Shown one piece after another: positions 1-12,200 of a stretch of DNA of 64,000 nucleotides. The position numbers and the translations under genes are program-made. Source of the DNA: Tolypeutes matacus (taxonomy: Eukaryota > Chordata > Mammalia > Cingulata > Chlamyphoridae). Under the pieces are notes generated by a model. It did not search any database and was not told where the DNA came from. It saw only the letters and a list, made by a program, of their open reading frames with translations. The stretch's first letter is position 1; each line of letters begins with the position of its first letter. Location of the stretch: positions 4,608,736 through 4,672,735 of the forward strand of contig JAKSZT010054308.1 of NCBI GenBank assembly GCA_026826555.1, given 5' to 3'.

Positions 1-57
1 CTGAGAAGGAGTTTGGGTGTGTGTGGCGGAAGGAGAACGGGGCAGGACAAGCCTTAC

Positions 58-204
58 TGTGCATCTCTATGAGTTCAGGAAGATTAGGAAAGAGTTGGGC
101 CAGCTCTTCCCGGGGCATCAGGTTCTCCTTCTTCATTCGCTGGTAGAAGATCAGGTCCAGGACCCGAAGTGTGCGCAGATGGGAAGCTTCTGTCACGATC
201 AGCT
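58..204 (-). CDS. ARHGEF11: ARHGEF11 coding exon 26: DH domain conserved region 1
   Basis: The 147-bp exon encodes [40 protein letters not shown] and LPELIEMH. This is CR1 and the following helices of the Dbl-homology exchange domain. The conserved Glu of CR1 (T-E-x-x-H/Y) that contacts Rho switch I is present in VTEASHLR. The DH domain continues past position 1, so catalysis is only partly represented. Donor CACA|gtaagg. Confidence 0.97.
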
Positions 205-3200
205 CTGAGCCATGGTTGTGGCAAGGAGGGGTGGAAAACAAGGGAGAAAACAAATCAGCAAGTATCCAGTCACTACCCTGGGCCCCCTAAACCACTTCAT
301 GGTGGGGGAGCTGGAGAGCTGGTTTCAGATCAGACATCAACTTCCCTCTCACCTAAGGTGGACCTTACAGGGACAGGAACATGGCCTGGTCCTGCCCTCC
401 AGGGACCCCCAACCTAGTCACTTCTTTACCACCTTTGCATCTTAGTTGCTTAGGACCTACTCACACCCAGATCTAAGTAGAAATGGGGGAAAGTGGAGTG
501 CATTCTCACCATTGATGACCTCCTGTCGGTCAATTTCCCTCTGGGTGAGTCCAGCCACAACTTCCTTGCCCACAGTGTGCTGCCAGTTTTGGGCATCTGG
601 CTCTGGTTCCAGATCGGACAGTTGGCCCAAATCATCCTCTAGGAGGTGGGGAAGGAGGACATCTGTGCAGAAGCCCAAGCTGGGGGACTCGATGCTCCTG
701 GGGGAAAATGGGCAGCTCAGCTTGTGTCTGGAGGAAGAACTCACACATGCAGGGTCTGGGCCCCCTCTCCTGCCGGACCTACTTGTCCCATGCCCAGGGG
801 AAGTCAGTGGGCAATGAAGAGGAGGAGCACGCCCTATCAGTCACTTGGGGTGGGAGGAGCAGCTGAGGACAAGAGGGGCAGAACACAAGTGCTACTGTGC
901 CCACCACTTACCTGCGGCCCATTTTGGGGGTGAAGGGAGGCGTTGGGTTCTCAAGAGACCTGTGGAGAAAACGTCAACTCTCAGCATCCTTCCCCACTCT
1001 AACCCTGCCCTGCCCTAGACCTCAATAGGGAGTCGTGTGAGCCCCACCCACCTGGTAGAGAGGCTGGAGGCAGAGGACGAGGCTGACTGATGGAGGCGAG
1101 TGGCCTCAGCAGCAGCGTCCATGTCAACATCACTGCGAGAACGGGGAACATTCTCCACCTTCCGAGACCGCTTCATCTCTTCCCTGCCCTTTAGGCTCTC
1201 AGAGCGGCCCAAGCGAATCTCTGAGCGGGAGCTGGCGGGAAGAGGACAAGAGACCTTGGGATTTTATTCTTGGTCAGCTTTTATCTGCTGCCTTATCTCA
1301 AAAGTGCCTCAATGCCGCAGGTTCTTCACCATGCCAAGGGCCAAACTACCTGGATGGCAGAAGCTTCTCGATGACAAACCATTTTGCTGCTCCACAAACT
1401 CTCCTTTCTCTTTAGCCGGACCTGATGGACAGAATGTCTCATCTTCCTCCTGACCTAGCAGGCAGGGATCACAACAGGAAAATGAAATCTGGGGGGAACT
1501 GAATCTGACTTGTGGTGTGTCCAGAGGCCTAATGACCCTCCCTACCCCTGGGGCCATCGAGCTGTCAGTCCATCTTTCCCTCTGATTTGGAGCGGGTCAG
1601 CTTCCACCTTTGACTCTGCTTGAGACAGAAGTCTTCTTTTGCAAGATCTTCTAAGAGGGAAGTACGGTCACTATCTTCCCACACTGCTTGTCAGAAAATT
1701 CTATTTGCTGTTGGATTCCGATCCTTCCAGTTGTGATGTGGATTCCTTCCTTTCTTTTCTTGATAGAATGCTTCCTAAACTTCCATATCCCCCTCTTGGG
1801 AGCAGACTGGCTTAGGAGGGCACTTAAAGGGCCTGTTTGCTGACAGGCAGCAACACTCTCCCTGACCTGCCATGCTTGCCCTCTAAGTATCTCTGGGGCT
1901 TGATGAGATGCTGACAAGTGGGTATTACTCTTTTTTTGTGTCCTGCAGTGCATCAGCCCTGAGGCAGCTGGCATCTCTGACCCCTAGCGGCCCCAGGATG
2001 GTGCCTCCCACCACTGCACTGCTGGGCTGCTTCCCTGCTGACATTATTATTAATCTACATCCTGCTCTGTGTCTAGGACCACAGAAGGCTTTGAAGTGTT
2101 GGGAGAGCCAAAAAGAGCGCAGAAAGTTGCTTGCACTGAGGGAGCCAAATGGTTTGGTCTCCATTCACCAAGTCTCTCGGAACTGCTGGGAGATCCAAAA
2201 TGGAGCTCCCCTCCTGGGGTCCCAAGTTTGTCCATAGGGTCAGAAAAACACTCTGCCAACTAATCCTCCATTGAACTCACCTCCCAGAAATCTGTTACAA
2301 CATTTCCAACCCAGACTAAATCAAAACACTTTTCACCAGAGCTCCTCAATGGGTCACTTTAACACCATAACGAATCTCATCCAGGCTACAGAGCCAGCAC
2401 CTTCCCTCCAATACCCAAAAGTGAGTAAAGCTCCCACCAAAAGTGGGGCACATAATCCACCGTGGTCAAAGATCCCCAGGGTACTGACTTCTAGAACTGG
2501 GAGCATCTTGCACCTGTTAAGCATCTACCACAACTTCTGACCCACCATGCTGCTAACACTATTTCTTCCAAGACTGTCAAAGAGCTTATAATCACCAAAT
2601 CTAAAGGCTTCTGCTTAGAGTAGATTTAGAATCCTGGTGAATACCTTAGGGAAAGTTTACCTACTAACTCCAAGGATACAAGTTTGCAAATGGTCTCAGA
2701 TATTTTCCTAAGGTCTTGTATTATACTCTTTAATAAAAATATTTGATATATCTATAAGATCATGCTTATTACAGCAATCACATCACTTGTGTATTTAATT
2801 TACCCAGTAATGTTAGAGCTCAACTTCTCACCCCAGTATAAATCTAACCCTTTCCTCCCCTAAATCTTTGTTAATTCTCACTACGGCAAACTCTTTTAAC
2901 ATGTATTAAGCTATTAAAGGCTTAATATAAACAGAAAGGAGTAGCCCTGCATACAAGCAGGAATGTTTGTCTTACTTTGATAATTAGTTATTTAAAAGAT
3001 GGCATGGTTTGAATACCCAGACTGCTACACATTGAATTGCCTTTGTTTGTGCCTGCTTCTCAGTCCAGCTCAGTGACTCTCCGACTTGGATGTACAAAGA
3101 AATTATTTTTGAATCCAGAAAATCACATTTACTACACCTCAAGGGTGACTTAAGGGATTTGCAAGGATATTTTTGACAATATGCAAGTTTCACTTTCAGT

Positions 3201-6200
3201 ATTGGGCTGTAGAATCTTAGACATGAGTTGACTGTTGCCATGCAAGTCCAAGAGCATGTTTCAGTACTAGAGGGGGATTCTAGTTAGAACCTGACCAAAG
3301 ATGGAGATTAGGAGAGATTCCACAGTCTCAATCGCCTTTTTCTTCTTGAAAAGAGAAGAGCAGTTCACTTTGTGCCTCTTTGCTGAAGCAGACATCTGAC
3401 ACCCACGATCACACTGTCTGCCCAGAAAGTACCCAGCAGCAGAGCCTCATCTTCAGTTCTTTTCTTCACAGGCAAAGACTTTCTTTTACCTGCCTGGGTC
3501 TTTTATTTCCCAGGAATTCCTTCTGCCCCCTTCTAGAGTCTTCTCTATCTCTGTCATTTAGGGGTTCCCAATTAGCAGCTTTACCATATAATCTAGCTCA
3601 TTCTTGGGATGGAGGATGCTGAATAGCCAGGGCCCTGCTCTGTCTTCCAGCCGATCTGATCACCAACACACAGTGTCCTCTCCTGAAGATATTGGGGAAG
3701 GGATGGCTCCACTTATAGACTAGGGCAGAGGGGCAATGAAGCTGGAATTAAAACCCTAGCTGGGGAAGCGGATGTGGCTCAATTGATAGGGTTCCCGTTT
3801 ACCATATGGGAGGCCCCGGGTTCGATTCCCGGGGCCTCCTGGTGAAGGCAAGCCAGCCCGTGCGGCGTGGTGAGCTGATGCAGCAAGATGATGCAACAAA
3901 GGGAGACAAGTAGAAAAACGCACAGCAAATGGACACAGCGAGCACAAGCAGCAAAGGGGGATAAATAAATAAATAAATAAATAAATAAAATCTTAAAAAA
4001 ACAAACAAAAAACAAAAAAAACCTAGCTGCACCTGCAGGATATTATGCCCTGACACAAAAGGACAGATACTGTATGACTGCATTACTATGAACTAAACAT
4101 ATTGTGTAACATTGTATAATTCCATATATATAAAATGTAAATGTAAATCAACTTATAAAGATAAAAAACAAAACAACCCTAGCTGCAAACCCTGTCCTGC
4201 TCCCTTTTGAGGAAGCCAGCAAGCTCTGTCTGGCCACTGCTACCTGTCACTCTCCAGAAGGTCCTCAGGGAAGCTTCCTGTGGACAGGCGCTGCGTCCCA
4301 GGTTCCGGGGCATCATGCTGCTGGTTGTTCTCAAAGTGCTGAATGATGTTCCTCACGTTGCCTGGTTTGACTGGAAGTGAAAAGAAAATGAAGGATATTC
4401 TCTGCTTTCTGTTCAGGGAGACTTCTGAGGGCCCTCACTCCCCTCTAGCCCAGAAGACAAAGCAATGAGCAAGCATGGATGAGGACAAGAGAACGGGTCT
4501 GAGGCTCTGGAGACATGGGTTCTCAACCCTGGTTCTTCTGCTGGCACACAGTGTGGGCGTGGGAAGTCACCCTACCTTTCTGCGTCTCAGCTTCCTCCTA
4601 TGCAAAATGAGATGGACTGGATGTACATTTTCTATGGAGATTTTTTTTTTTTTGGCCCTGACCTTCTTTATTACAATGACACTTCAGCTTGAAAACCATG
4701 ACTCGCTTTTTTCCAAGAGCCACACACAGGTTAAAAAATTAGCCAGGAGGACTGAAAACACATCTTCACGTAAACTGGCTATGTTGCCAAATTATATCAG
4801 ACATCTTTCAAATTTATATTACTTTTAGTTCATTATTTTCCCTGACTCTCCTTCCTGTTCTTTCTATCCCCTTCTGCTCTCCACCATTAAAGACACAGGC
4901 TTTTTATGCCCAGTGGTGACCTAGGAGGAACAAAGGAGAGATGTCACTCTCTGGCATTAAAATTCCAGCCCCTTTTCAAAGCTGAGAGATGTTTTTGTTC
5001 AAAGAAACAAGGCGGGTGAGAGACTGAAAAGGCACATGTGATGCCACTTAAGGGACTCTGGTGAAGAGAACTCAGACCCAGGGCTTTGGTGGCTTTCAGC
5101 ATGAAAGAACAGAAGGGAGGAGTTCATCTTCAAAGTCAACTGGTTCAGCTGCGAGGCCAGTGATACTAGAACAGGGGTTGGGTTAGAAATTCTGCTCTGC
5201 CCGAGACTAATGGGAAGCTTCGAAAAACGAGATTGGGGAGGCAAGATAAATACTCCAGGGGTCTAGGCTTGGTCCTGCCCATGATTTCAGAGATTCTGAT
5301 ACCTGCATATACAAACTTGAAAATTGCCCCATGTCTCTGAACCCAATGTTCATAAAAAAACTTCCAAGCCAGAGGGAACAGAAAAATATTTAGCTGGTCT
5401 TTTTAAATAAAGTCCCTAACTTCATATCCTTTAGGCAGGTGGCTGGGGTATTATTTTTCTAAAACTGCCTAATAGGTGGCTGTGTGTCTGTGCTGAAAGT
5501 GGGAGCTGTTACCATCGCTCCCATTTTGGAGATCAGGCCCAGGTCTGCCCTTCCCAGAGGGACTGTGCCCTTTGGGGAGACTGCAGGAGCCAAGGGCAAC
5601 TGCGCTGCAGCCCTGAGCTGTCCTAGCTGGGTGATGATGTGGGAGACTGGGAACGTCTTATGACCAGAAGCCACTAGGATGAATCCACTGTTCTCTCTCC
5701 CAGAGACCACTTGGAAAATGTTCAATTGTTCTCTGGGCATATTAATACCCTAACTGTGGCAAGAAATAGGTGTGGGCCTGAGATCTGGTTTAAAAGACCC
5801 AGTTAAAAAAGAGCAGTTTCACTGGTAGCCTTTGCTCCCTTTCCTCCATTCTCTGAATGAAAATGAAACTAAATAAAAGTGAATTATATGCTACTAATAA
5901 TCAAGGACTTTTACTAGTAAACAGGGGCAACAGTGGATGATCTTAAATGACAAAAACCATTGTTCAAAATAACAGTGGGTCTAGAAGTTTAGTGACTTTT
6001 TTTTTTTAAAAGAGGTCCTAGGGATTAAACCAGGGATCTCATACATGGGAAGCAGGCACTCAACCACTGAGCTACATCTACTCCCCATTTAGTGACTTTT
6101 AAAATAAATTAATTTTGAAGATAATGACATTTTTAATTGCCACTCTTACATAAAATGAATTCTAGCAACAGAGTAATTTCCTGATTGTATTCCACTGCTC

Positions 6201-9188
6201 TCTCTATATATTTATCATAGAAACTAGAAAATATTCATCAATTAATGTTATGCATATGGACCTCAGTGATGGGAAAAAACACATCCAATTCTGTAACATT
6301 ACCATCTAGGTTTTAAGTTTCTTGTGGGTAACTGTATATTATAATACAGTTTGTTTTCTTTTATTGTTTTTTTCTCTTTTTTTCTTTTTTTTTCTTTCAC
6401 TTCTTCATTATATATATTTAATATTTGGGTTCCAGAATATTTTAGGTGCTCTAAAATATATTTAGGGTATTTATTTTTTAACTCTCACTGGCTATAGAGT
6501 GCTGGCAAAGCTGAGTTGTAAAAGAGATGGACGTGCTACATTGAAGAGCTTATGCAAAACAGATGATGTAAATAAAACACTCCAAAGAAAATCTGTTAGG
6601 GACCCAATAATTTAATTAAAAAAATACAAAACCTTTAAAGGTAAGGATTTTTTTATTATTTCAATTGAAAACAAAAATCTGAGCAACTTCTGCTTTTGTT
6701 TCACTGAAGAACATTTCTATTGTGTAAAAAGAAAATGGCTGTGGAAAAATTGCTGGAGGGCCTAGTAGGCTGGCCTTTGCTAGAATTATCAGGAAAAGCT
6801 CTGTGGGGCAGGGGGGAGGGGGAAGGAAGACTCCTTGTCTCCTCAGAACCCTGGGTTAGGCAAGTCTTGCACCCCCCATGAGGGCAGGGGTTTGTGTCAC
6901 AGAGCAGCTTTCGCAACAAGGAGGAAAATATAAGAGAAAGGGAGTAAGGGAGGGGGGAGGAGAAGAATAGGAGGGAAAGATGAAGAAAGGAACAAAAGAT
7001 TTGGGAAATGGAAATTCAACGCTAATGCAAAAAGCCCAAAGAAAATGGTCCTTTTACCTTCCACAGGGGACAAGGGAATATGAAATGCTAAAAGAAAAAC
7101 AAACAAAAACAAAAGTAAACCATGTAAAGTCAAATTAATGTTTCAAGAATCAAAATAAAAATTACATCAAGCTGGAAAATGAAAAGGTAGTGGCAAAAAC
7201 CAGGGCTAATCTAGAAGAGTCTGCATTCCCACCCTCCTCCCCACCCTCAATGCAGCAATCTCAGAAAAGGCAGTAGGCCCACCCCATAGTCCATCAGTCT
7301 TCCACTAATACCACAGTTTCCCACCAATACCAGGAACTAAGGTGCTGACTGGGAGGGGCAGCAACCATTTCTACATAAATGACATACAGGAAGAGATCAA
7401 TAATAGGATCAACTGAGTTCTGGTTTACTGATGGAAACAAGGGACCTTCTGGGTACCTGCCTGCCTCCTGCCCGCTTCATTCTACTTAATAGTAACTCGG
7501 ATGCCCCAGATCAAGGGTCCATAAATGAAACTTGCAGGACCTCAGGGGTACAGAGGAATCCTATCAATGCATGCAAAGGGGAAACCATTCCTCCACATGG
7601 CTGTGCAGTAGTTACAACCGGCTCTGAGTACCTAGACTAAGACCCAGGGACTCACAGTCTTCCTTGGCCTGGAAACATTTACCCGTACCTCAAAGAGCCT
7701 GCAATGGATGTGGCAAGGGGTGGACATGGTAGCACTGGTAAGAAGTTACAGGTTTAGAGTTTGGGCCCGGGGTTCCCAGAAACAGGAAGGACTCTCCAAC
7801 ATACTGGTATGGGAAGGGGCGGAGGTCCCTACCCGAGGCAGGCCCAAGGCTGTTTCTCCCCAAATACTCACTGCTCTGGGAAGAGCTTTTAGGCTTCCCA
7901 ATGTATTTGAGGATGGGGTTTCGCTTCTTGTCCTCCAAGGCATCCTTTTCTTTCTTGGAATTGCTGCTCTGCTGAGATAGGAGATGGGGTTTGGAGGAGG
8001 TCCTGATACCCAGACGTGGTAACTAACCACTCTGCCACCACTCCTGGTTCTAAGCAAATAACTGGAAAGTGAACTCATGCTTGTACCCTTACTAGCACTT
8101 GTACTTCTGGCCTTGGTTTGGAGGAAGGGTGAGAAAGCAGCTCTGATCTGGGGATTCACATTGATTCCACATCCAAAGGTGGAAGGACATAGCCAGATTA
8201 CAATAAAATGGCTTTCCTAGTCTGCCTCAGGGCAGAGAACTGCAGCAAGAGAACATAATCTCTAGGGCAGCTCTGTCACCTTCTTGGTCTTAGGGAAGAA
8301 GGGCAGCCACTTGTCTTTGTCAGGAGCAGACTGTGCCTTTTCAGCTGTGTTGGAAGGTCGTGCCTCTCGAAGACGGATTCCAGCATGGCTCATGTAGGTA
8401 TTGAGGGCGAAGTCCATGGGGGCACTGTAGGACAGAAACTGTTGTGAATGAGAAAGCTCAAGTTATGTTCCCCATCGGAGGGTGGGAGGGCCAGAATCGT
8501 GCTCTAAACAATCTCATCACCACCACCCAGAGGAATGGGGAAGAGGTAGTTGTAGGGTCAGGATATTCAAAGGGAAGCCTGGAATAATCAAAAGGAAACA
8601 GCAGACAGAAGGTGGCTAGAAGTCTTGTCTGGTGTGACCCTGTAAGAGAAATCTTATTCTTTCCCTAAGCTGAGTTCTTCCTAACGAGGCAATGCTGGTC
8701 AATGGAAGGATTTGCCAATTCCCTAAAATGAAAGCAAACACTCTTCTGGCTGACCCAATCATGGGCAGAACTGGAGGAAAGTTTGAGGTCTGCAGCTAAT
8801 ATCTTGAGGCACATACATGGGAGTGGGAGGGGAAGGGGAAGGAGAAATGCCAACTGCCGCCTCTGCCAAGGCATACTGCCTTTACAATCCTCCCAACCCA
8901 AAGTACAAAGAGAAAAAAAGACGGAAAGGAGCTGTCAAAGAGCTTCCAATTGCCACAAATGAAACTGTCCAGAGCTCAGAATTTAAAAATGCATTTGGCC
9001 CTCAATCTGTAGATAGATTATCCACTTTGTGGATTTAATGCAGCAAATGCTTCAGCCCTGGCTTTACTCTTCTCTTAAACAGACTTCTAACCCCATCCTC
9101 TCTCCCTTATTAAGTGTGCCTGCTCAGGGAATACATACTCATTTTAATCCTGGCTGATGAAAAACAATGAGACATGTATATAGGATGC

Positions 9189-9221
<33 letters not shown>

Positions 9222-12200
9222 ATACACTCTAAGAGAGGAAACGTGTTGCACCTGGGTCTTCTCTCCAGATGCCACTAACATGAGGCTCATTCCACTTTCC
9301 TTACTTCTTTAAATAACTTAAGGGGAAGAAGTGGGAAGGGAGAGAGGGGGCTAATTTGGGTGCCACGTATGGGCATGTTAGGAGCGACAGCAGCTTAGTG
9401 TCTTCTCACTGAGGGGCAGGCCGTGATCCTGAGCTTGGGAGAGCATTGGCTAGTCCCAGGACCAGGGAACTGGCCCTCGTGTCCTCGCTGCGTTAGAATT
9501 ACAAACACATATGAGTTAAATGTAGCCAGTCCTATGTGGCCTCCCCTGTGAGTAGCTGAGATGGAAGGTTGAGGAAGTAGCTCAAGCCCGCTCCTCCCCA
9601 CCTTGCAAGCTGCAAATGAACCACACCTCGGACTCACCTCCGGTCTTCCTCGTGCTTGGACCTGGAACAACAGAAAGGCAAGATGACTCAGACTGTAAAG
9701 GCAGAGGCTCCTCCGCCTGTGCAGAGACTGGGAGGAGGGCGAGTTCTTTCTTGGCCTCAGGGAGGGAGGGTTCATGGGGGAGAAGGGGTGTAGTACGACA
9801 AAAGGTTAGATTTAGACTCCTGGTCACAGTCCTGGAGCCTACTTGGGGCTCAGGAGGTGAGAGTTCTCATGCCTTCGAGGGACTCAATTAGCATGGCTAT
9901 GATGCTGATGTCCTTCCAGCTAAAAGGAAGAGGAAGGTGGCCAATGCGTCTAGCTTGGTATCTGTTTCAGCCTCTGAAGGGACTGTGGAAGAAGAGGCTC
10001 CTCTTTGTATGTATCGTATTCACCTAGTACTAAGCTAGAAAGGCTGGGCTGACACTGAGGCAAAAGGAAAGAAGTAGGGAGAGCAGAGATACCACCCTAA
10101 GGCCCGACTTGAAGACACCTATTTAAAAGAGGTGAAAAGGGAAGCGGCTGTGGCTCAATCAGTAGGGCTCCCGTTTACCATATGGTGAAGGCAAGCCCGC
10201 CCGCACGGCGTGGTTGGCTGACCCAGCGAGCACAAGCAGCAAGGGGGGGATAAATGAATAAATAAATAAAATCTTTAAAAAATAAAAAAATAAAAATAAA
10301 AGAGGTGAATGGTGCCAGCAGCTAACATTTGAGGGCTTACTCTGGGCCAGGCACTAGTCTAGCTAAGTGCTTTATGTGTATTAACTCATCTAATTCTCAC
10401 AGTCACTCATGAGGTAGGTATTAGTATTATCCCTATTTTATAAAACCCAAACTTCATTGCTTTAAATAGAAACCATTATAAGTGGGGGGCTCTGCTGTCA
10501 ATAATAAATTCCACATAATTTTGTGGTACCGATGATCTCAAAATAAGTTCAGTCAGATCTTGCCTCCATCTCTGGAGGGAGGGGCTGGGATAGTTAATGC
10601 CCTCTGACTGCTAGGGAAACTAAAGCCCAGAAAAATCAAGGCTTGGCTAAAGGCCAAAGGGTGAAATTTTCAAAGAATTTACTCTTTGGATGATTTCACC
10701 TAATCTCATTTTCAACCCAGTTCTCTCACCAATACCAGCTTCATATATGTAGCTAACTATTCAAATCTCCAGATTATGTTTAAATACCTCATTTTCTACC
10801 ACAACACTGCTCCACAGGCAGGCATCCCTGTCTCCATGGATGGCACTTTTGTCTTTTTAGTAGCTTAAATAAGCCTTGGAGTCTTCCTTGACTCGTCTCT
10901 TTATCTCACACCCCACATTCAATTTTTAGGAAATCTTCCTGTTGGCTCTACTGTCAAAATATAGAATCTGACCTTTTTTCACAATCTCTACCGCTATGAC
11001 CTGGGGCCAAGTGTCTATCATTTTTCACCCGAATTCCAGCGACAGTCTCCACCCTGTTCAGAACCCATCCTCACTCTCCCACCACCCTCCGCCCACAATC
11101 GAGGCCCACCAGCTCCAGGGCTCCCCATTCACAGTAAAAACCAAAGTCTTTACAATAGGCCACAAGGCTGTCTGTGACTGTGCCCTCCGTCACCTCTCTG
11201 ACTTTATCACTCACGTTCTCCTCTGCTCTGGCCACAAGGGTCTCCCTTGCTGTCCCTCAAATATGCTGGGCACTTTCCTACTTTGCCATGGCTGTGCCCT
11301 CTGCCTGGAATGCTCTTTCCAGATGTCTTCAAGGGTAACTCCCTCACTCTCTTCAGTTGCTGAAATGTCACTTTTTCAACGAGGCTCGCGCTGACCACCC
11401 TATTTAAAATCGCAAACCACTGGCTCGGGTTAACTCCTGACCCCCTGCATCCTGCTCCATTTGTCCCTTACCCCCAGCACTTCTTGTTTTCTAACATATT
11501 ATTTGTTATTTATTTATTATATACTGTTGTCTCTTCCAAGTACAATGTAAGCCCCACGAGGGAAAGAATTGTTGTCTGGTCACTAATGTATCCAAAGAGC
11601 CTAAAATGGTGTTTGGCACACAGTAAGGAGCTCCATAAAATTTGCTGAGTTGAAATATCAGTGTTAGTCGAGACTACAGATCACCCAACTCTGTCATTCC
11701 ACAGATGAGGCCCAGAGAGATGAAATGGTTTCATCAAGGTCACACAACTTCTTAGTGCACAGGTAGAACTGAGGCTAAAAACCACATCTCCTGCCTCCAA
11801 GCCTGGAGTGTCCTCACAAAGTCTCCTGCATCACAGGCGACTGTGAAGCTTAAGCAAATGGGATGGAGAGATGGAACCAAGCAGCTGTGCCAGGAGCTCC
11901 TTAATAAGTTTAGTTCGTTGAGTTTTCTGATGTGATTAATAAAAATGGTTCAATTTTCCTTAAGCCAGTTCTATCTAGCTCCTGAAGGAACTTCACCATC
12001 GGGAGACTTGCAGTGCTGATCTCACTCTCAGCGTCAGATATGATCTTACATGCAGGAAGAAAGAAAGGTCAGGAAGAGGCCTAGAAAGGGGAAGCAGCAA
12101 GTTCTCTCTGTTCCTGGAGCCCGAGGTTTGTCATGACCATCAAATTACCGTCAAGAGCTCCAGGCTCTGCAACTCCCTTGAAGTACCTACAGCCCTCAGC

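Larger units (their letters stand above)
1232..4243. other. ARHGEF11 intron 22: mostly unassigned sequence
   Basis: Between the two exons I recognise only the SINE/L1 cluster at 3751-4187. From 1260 to 3750 there is moderate-AT intronic sequence with no repeat I can name, no long coherent reading frame and no splice-bordered coding block. Open frames there have no domain-like composition. Confidence 0.6.

Noticed and set aside
3763..3835. tRNA gene
   Set aside because: The A and B boxes belong to the head of a SINE with tail and target duplication; the cloverleaf is not intact.
3756..4083. Overlapping minus-strand frames with hydrophobic runs
   Set aside because: They read the SINE tail (ttta)n and body; repeat-derived.
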